Shown here: in pieces, positions 6,135-8,310 of the stretch
Layout: each line of letters starts with the position of its first letter
Position numbering within the stretch: position 1 is the first letter of the stretch
NCBI GenBank assembly: GCA_030615475.1
Contig: JAUWZF010000037.1
Span: 1 to 8,310 of the forward strand
DNA length: 8,310 nucleotides
Reading direction: 5' to 3'
DNA from: Dehalococcoidales bacterium
GTDB lineage: Bacteria > Chloroflexota > Dehalococcoidia > Dehalococcoidales > RBG-16-60-22
The notes under the pieces: model-generated
Databases searched by the model: none
The model's input: only the letters and a program-made list of their open reading frames with translations
Told to the model about the DNA's origin: nothing
Program-made: the position numbers and the translations under genes

Positions 6135-6162
6135 TTGCTCTTTAAAATACCTGTGCTAGAAT
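6135..6162 (+). promoter_or_regulatory. Extended -10 promoter of uvrC
   Basis: TGC directly precedes TAGAAT (6157-6162), forming an extended -10 element; a weak -35 TTGCTC (6135-6140) lies 16 bp upstream. Transcription would begin at about 6168-6170, which makes a GTG at 6168 an unlikely start codon and favours GTG 6192. Confidence 0.5.
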
Positions 6163-6180
6163 AAACTGTGGGTGATACCC

Positions 6181-6186
6181 AGGGAG
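6181..6186 (+). promoter_or_regulatory. Shine-Dalgarno that sets the uvrC start at GTG 6192
   Basis: AGGGAG lies 5 nt before GTG 6192, a standard spacing. The longer in-frame option, GTG 6168, has no purine-rich site before it and would add eight residues not typical of the family. Confidence 0.7.
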
Positions 6187-6191
6187 TAAAG

Positions 6192-8018
6192 GTGGTCAGC
6201 AGCCTGATAGAAGAACAGCTTAATCGATTGCCGCATAGTCCCGGCGTCTACCTCATGCGAGATGCCCAGGGGACGATACTTTACGTGGGTAAAGCCGCCA
6301 GTCTCCACAACCGTGTCAGGTCGTACTTTCAGGCCACCCAGAAGCTGACACCCAAGTTACAAAAAATGGTGTCCCGAGTGGCCGATATCGACTTTTTCGT
6401 CGCCAGTTCGGAACAGGAAGCTCTTATCATGGAGCTGAACTTCATCAAGCAATACCACCCCCGCTACAATGTCAGCCTCAAGGATGATAAGACCTTCCCT
6501 TACCTGAAGATAGCTGTAAATGAAGAATGGCCCAGGGTCTACGTCACCCGCCGTTTCGAACAGGACGGCGGACGGTACTTCGGGCCCTTCGCCAATTCCA
6601 GGTCGGTGAAAAAGACCCTCCGGGTCCTGCAAAACATCTTTCCTTTTCGCATCTGTTCCAAGACCATCACCGGCAAAGCACCGCGTCCCTGTCTCGAATA
6701 TCACCTGGGACGCTGCCTGGCACCGTGTACCGGCGCCGTGAGTCGCCAGGAATACGCCCAGGTAATTAAAGGGGTCATTCTTTTCCTCGAAGGTAAACAG
6801 GAAAAGGTGGCCCGGGAGCTTAAAGCCAAGATGAACCGGGCCGCCAGGGCTACGGACTATGAAAAAGCGGCCCTGCTCAGAGACCAGATTGAGGCGATAC
6901 AGGAAGTCATCGAGGGAGAGAAGATTGCCGCCGTCATCAGGGGAGAACAGGATGTCATCGCCTTCGTCCAGGAAGGCGACCAGGCTTATGTCCAGGTACT
7001 GTTCATACGCAGCAACAAACTGACCGGTCGGGAAAGTTTCCTCCTTCAGGGGACCCGCCAGGAAGAGCCGCGGCAAATAATGACCAGTTTTATCAAGCAG
7101 TATTACTCGTCCTGCCCCCAGATTCCGCCGCTGCTGCTGCTCCAGTACCCGGTGGAAGATAGACCGGTTATCAGGGAATGGCTGAAAAGCCGGAGGGGCG
7201 CCGGAGTTGAAATTCGGGTGCCGCGCCGCGGCGTTAAAAAACAACTGATAGACATCGCCGCGGAAAATGCCCGGCAGGGCCTGGAGCAGCTCAAAATCAA
7301 AGCAATTACCGCGTCCACATCACTGGATGACGCTCTGGCCGAGATTGAAAGAGAATTAAAATTAAAGAGCCCTCCGCTGCGCATGGAGGCTTACGATATC
7401 TCCAATATTCAGGGTACTTCGGCGGTGGGCAGCATGGTCGTCTTTGAGAAAGGCAAACCCAGGCCGGCCCACTACCGCCGCTTCAAGATAAAGACGGTAG
7501 CCGGAGCCAACGACTACGCCATGCTGCAGGAGGTACTCCAGAGGCGATTCAAACACAGTTCCAGGGTCGAGACTTCCACTCCGGATACCTGGGCTATCCT
7601 GCCCGACCTCATTCTTGTCGACGGGGGGAAGGGGCAGCTTAATACCGCCCTGTCCGTCCTGCGGGAAACCGGCAGTGATGTCCCCGTGGCCAGTCTGGCC
7701 AAGGAAAATGAAGAAATTTTTCTCCCCCGTCGTAAAGAGCCGGTGGTCTTACCGAAGTCCTCCCCCGGCCTCCAGCTTCTTCAGCGCCTCAGGGACGAAG
7801 CGCACCGCTTCGCCATAAGCTACTTCACCACCGTACACCGCCGGAAAACGTTCACATCGGCCCTGGATGGCATTCCGGGCATAGGACCCCGGCGCAAGAG
7901 CGCTCTGCTCCGGCAGTTCGGTTCCATCCAGAGAATCAGGGAAGCTACTGTCGAGGAACTCGTCGCCGCCACGGGTATGCCGCAGGAGCAGGCGAAAAGG
8001 ATAAAGGAGTACCTGTAG
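6192..8018 (+). CDS. uvrC: UvrABC system protein C (excinuclease subunit)
   Basis: UvrC makes the dual incisions of nucleotide excision repair, 3' with its GIY-YIG domain and 5' with its RNase H-like domain, after UvrA and UvrB mark the lesion. The 608 residues from GTG 6192 match the usual family length. Domains in order: GIY-YIG nuclease (about 12-95) with SPGVYLM, ILYVGKA, R41 and E81; four cysteines C155, C167, C175 and C179 with the spacing of the iron-sulfur ligands known in E. coli UvrC; UVR motif (about 213-247, ATDYEKAALLRDQI) for UvrB contact; RNase H-like domain (about 375-545) with D402 (EAYDISNIQG), D477 (LVDGGKGQL) and H538 (RDEAHRFA), the expected catalytic residues; and C-terminal helix-hairpin-helix repeats (about 558-608, LDGIPGIGPRRK) for DNA binding. 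All key residues are present. The gene has its own promoter and is followed 2 nt later by a GTPase gene. An alternative start at 6168 would give 616 residues. Confidence 0.97.
   Translation: MVSSLIEEQLNRLPHSPGVYLMRDAQGTILYVGKAASLHNRVRSYFQATQKLTPKLQKMVSRVADIDFFVASSEQEALIMELNFIKQYHPRYNVSLKDDKTFPYLKIAVNEEWPRVYVTRRFEQDGGRYFGPFANSRSVKKTLRVLQNIFPFRICSKTITGKAPRPCLEYHLGRCLAPCTGAVSRQEYAQVIKGVILFLEGKQEKVARELKAKMNRAARATDYEKAALLRDQIEAIQEVIEGEKIAAVIRGEQDVIAFVQEGDQAYVQVLFIRSNKLTGRESFLLQGTRQEEPRQIMTSFIKQYYSSCPQIPPLLLLQYPVEDRPVIREWLKSRRGAGVEIRVPRRGVKKQLIDIAAENARQGLEQLKIKAITASTSLDDALAEIERELKLKSPPLRMEAYDISNIQGTSAVGSMVVFEKGKPRPAHYRRFKIKTVAGANDYAMLQEVLQRRFKHSSRVETSTPDTWAILPDLILVDGGKGQLNTALSVLRETGSDVPVASLAKENEEIFLPRRKEPVVLPKSSPGLQLLQRLRDEAHRFAISYFTTVHRRKTFTSALDGIPGIGPRRKSALLRQFGSIQRIREATVEELVAATGMPQEQAKRIKEYL
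8004..8009 (+). promoter_or_regulatory. Shine-Dalgarno of the GTPase gene inside the uvrC end
   Basis: AAGGAG lies within the last codons of uvrC, 11 nt before ATG 8021. Its location suggests that ribosomes finishing uvrC may restart on the GTPase gene. Confidence 0.6.
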
Positions 8019-8020
8019 AG

Positions 8021-8310
8021 ATGCCGGCTAATCTGACACCCGAATATATCGCCGCCGAAAAGAATTTCCGCATGGCGAAAACTACACTGGAAAAGATTGC
8101 CTGCCTTGAGGAAATGCTGTCGGTCATGCCCAAACACAAGGGGACGGATCACCTCCGCGCCGACCTGAGAACGAAAATCGCCAAGCTGACGCAGTCGCTG
8201 GACAAGAAGACGGCTACGAAGCGGGCGTCCATGATGATTGAGAAAACCGGGGCCGGCCAGGTGGCGGTCATCGGACTGCCCAATACCGGCAAGTCGCAAA
8301 TCGTGGCCAG
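8021..8310 (+). CDS. DRG/TGS-type GTPase (OBG-HflX superfamily), 3' truncated by window edge
   Basis: Ninety-six complete residues are visible from ATG 8021 before the window ends. The start MPANLTPEY, the charged helical segment that follows, and MPKHKGTDHLRADL (36-49) match the N-terminal helical region of DRG-like GTPases found in archaea, eukaryotes and some bacteria. The P-loop is GLPNTGKS (85-92), fitting GxxxxGK[ST]. The switch regions, the remaining G motifs and any C-terminal TGS domain lie beyond the edge, so full function cannot be judged. Family members bind ribosomes or translation factors in the cytoplasm. The gene starts 2 nt after the uvrC stop and its ribosome-binding site lies inside uvrC, so the two are probably one transcript. 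OBG or another TRAFAC GTPase is a less likely identity. Confidence 0.85.
   Translation, partial: MPANLTPEYIAAEKNFRMAKTTLEKIACLEEMLSVMPKHKGTDHLRADLRTKIAKLTQSLDKKTATKRASMMIEKTGAGQVAVIGLPNTGKSQIVA

Noticed and set aside
6357..7244. 295-codon open frame on the minus strand inside uvrC
   Set aside because: It lies wholly antisense to strongly conserved UvrC domains and its translation shows no recognisable domain. It is a by-product of GC-rich codon use.
7820..8299. 159-codon minus-strand frame spanning the uvrC end and the GTPase start
   Set aside because: It is antisense to two convincing genes and has no recognisable motif.

Overview
The window is a mid-GC bacterial chromosome segment with six genes, all on the + strand. 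It most resembles Chloroflexota, probably a Dehalococcoidia-like lineage. That placement rests on the mix of a bacterial GH3-family ligase, a 7TM/GAF/GGDEF/HD-GYP receptor, a NarL-type regulator and uvrC followed directly by a DRG/TGS-type GTPase; no rRNA or marker phylogeny supports it. I see no mobile element, CRISPR array, tRNA or rRNA.

Layout: (1) Positions 1-818 hold the C-terminal half of a GH3-type acyl-adenylate/amido synthetase-like protein, cut by the left edge. (2) Positions 819-916 are a short regulatory gap with a 14-bp palindrome over the GH3 stop codon, an 11-bp direct repeat, and a near-consensus promoter (TTGACA-N17-GATAAT) whose predicted start point falls on the next ATG. 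(3) Positions 917-3937 encode a 1006-residue membrane receptor with about nine hydrophobic helices, one doubtful and one clear GAF-like region, an intact GGDEF domain with an intact I-site, and an intact HD-GYP domain. (4) Positions 3982-4674 encode a NarL/LuxR-type regulator. Its receiver domain keeps the phospho-acceptor Asp, Thr and Lys but has lost the acidic pair that binds magnesium. (5) Positions 4675-4835 carry another TTGACA promoter surrounded by TGACA/TGTCA half-sites. (6) Positions 4836-5987 encode a lipoprotein with a glycoside-hydrolase-like, probably TIM-barrel, domain of unassigned family. (7) Positions 5988-6191 contain a 12-bp palindrome, an extended -10 promoter and a good Shine-Dalgarno that moves the uvrC start to GTG 6192. 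(8) Positions 6192-8018 are a complete uvrC. (9) From 8021 to the right edge is the start of a DRG-like GTPase gene, 2 nt after uvrC and probably co-transcribed.

How the genes may work together: the receptor and the regulator are 44 nt apart with no promoter recognised between them, so they look like a two-gene signalling unit. The receptor would sense something at the membrane or through its GAF region and make or break cyclic di-GMP. The regulator may act without ordinary histidine-kinase phosphorylation. The lipoprotein has its own promoter and could be a target of this unit, but this is only a hypothesis. UvrC and the GTPase are housekeeping genes. The strongest leads for new biology are the leaderless-looking receptor gene, the degenerate receiver domain, and the unassigned lipoprotein with its half-site-rich promoter.
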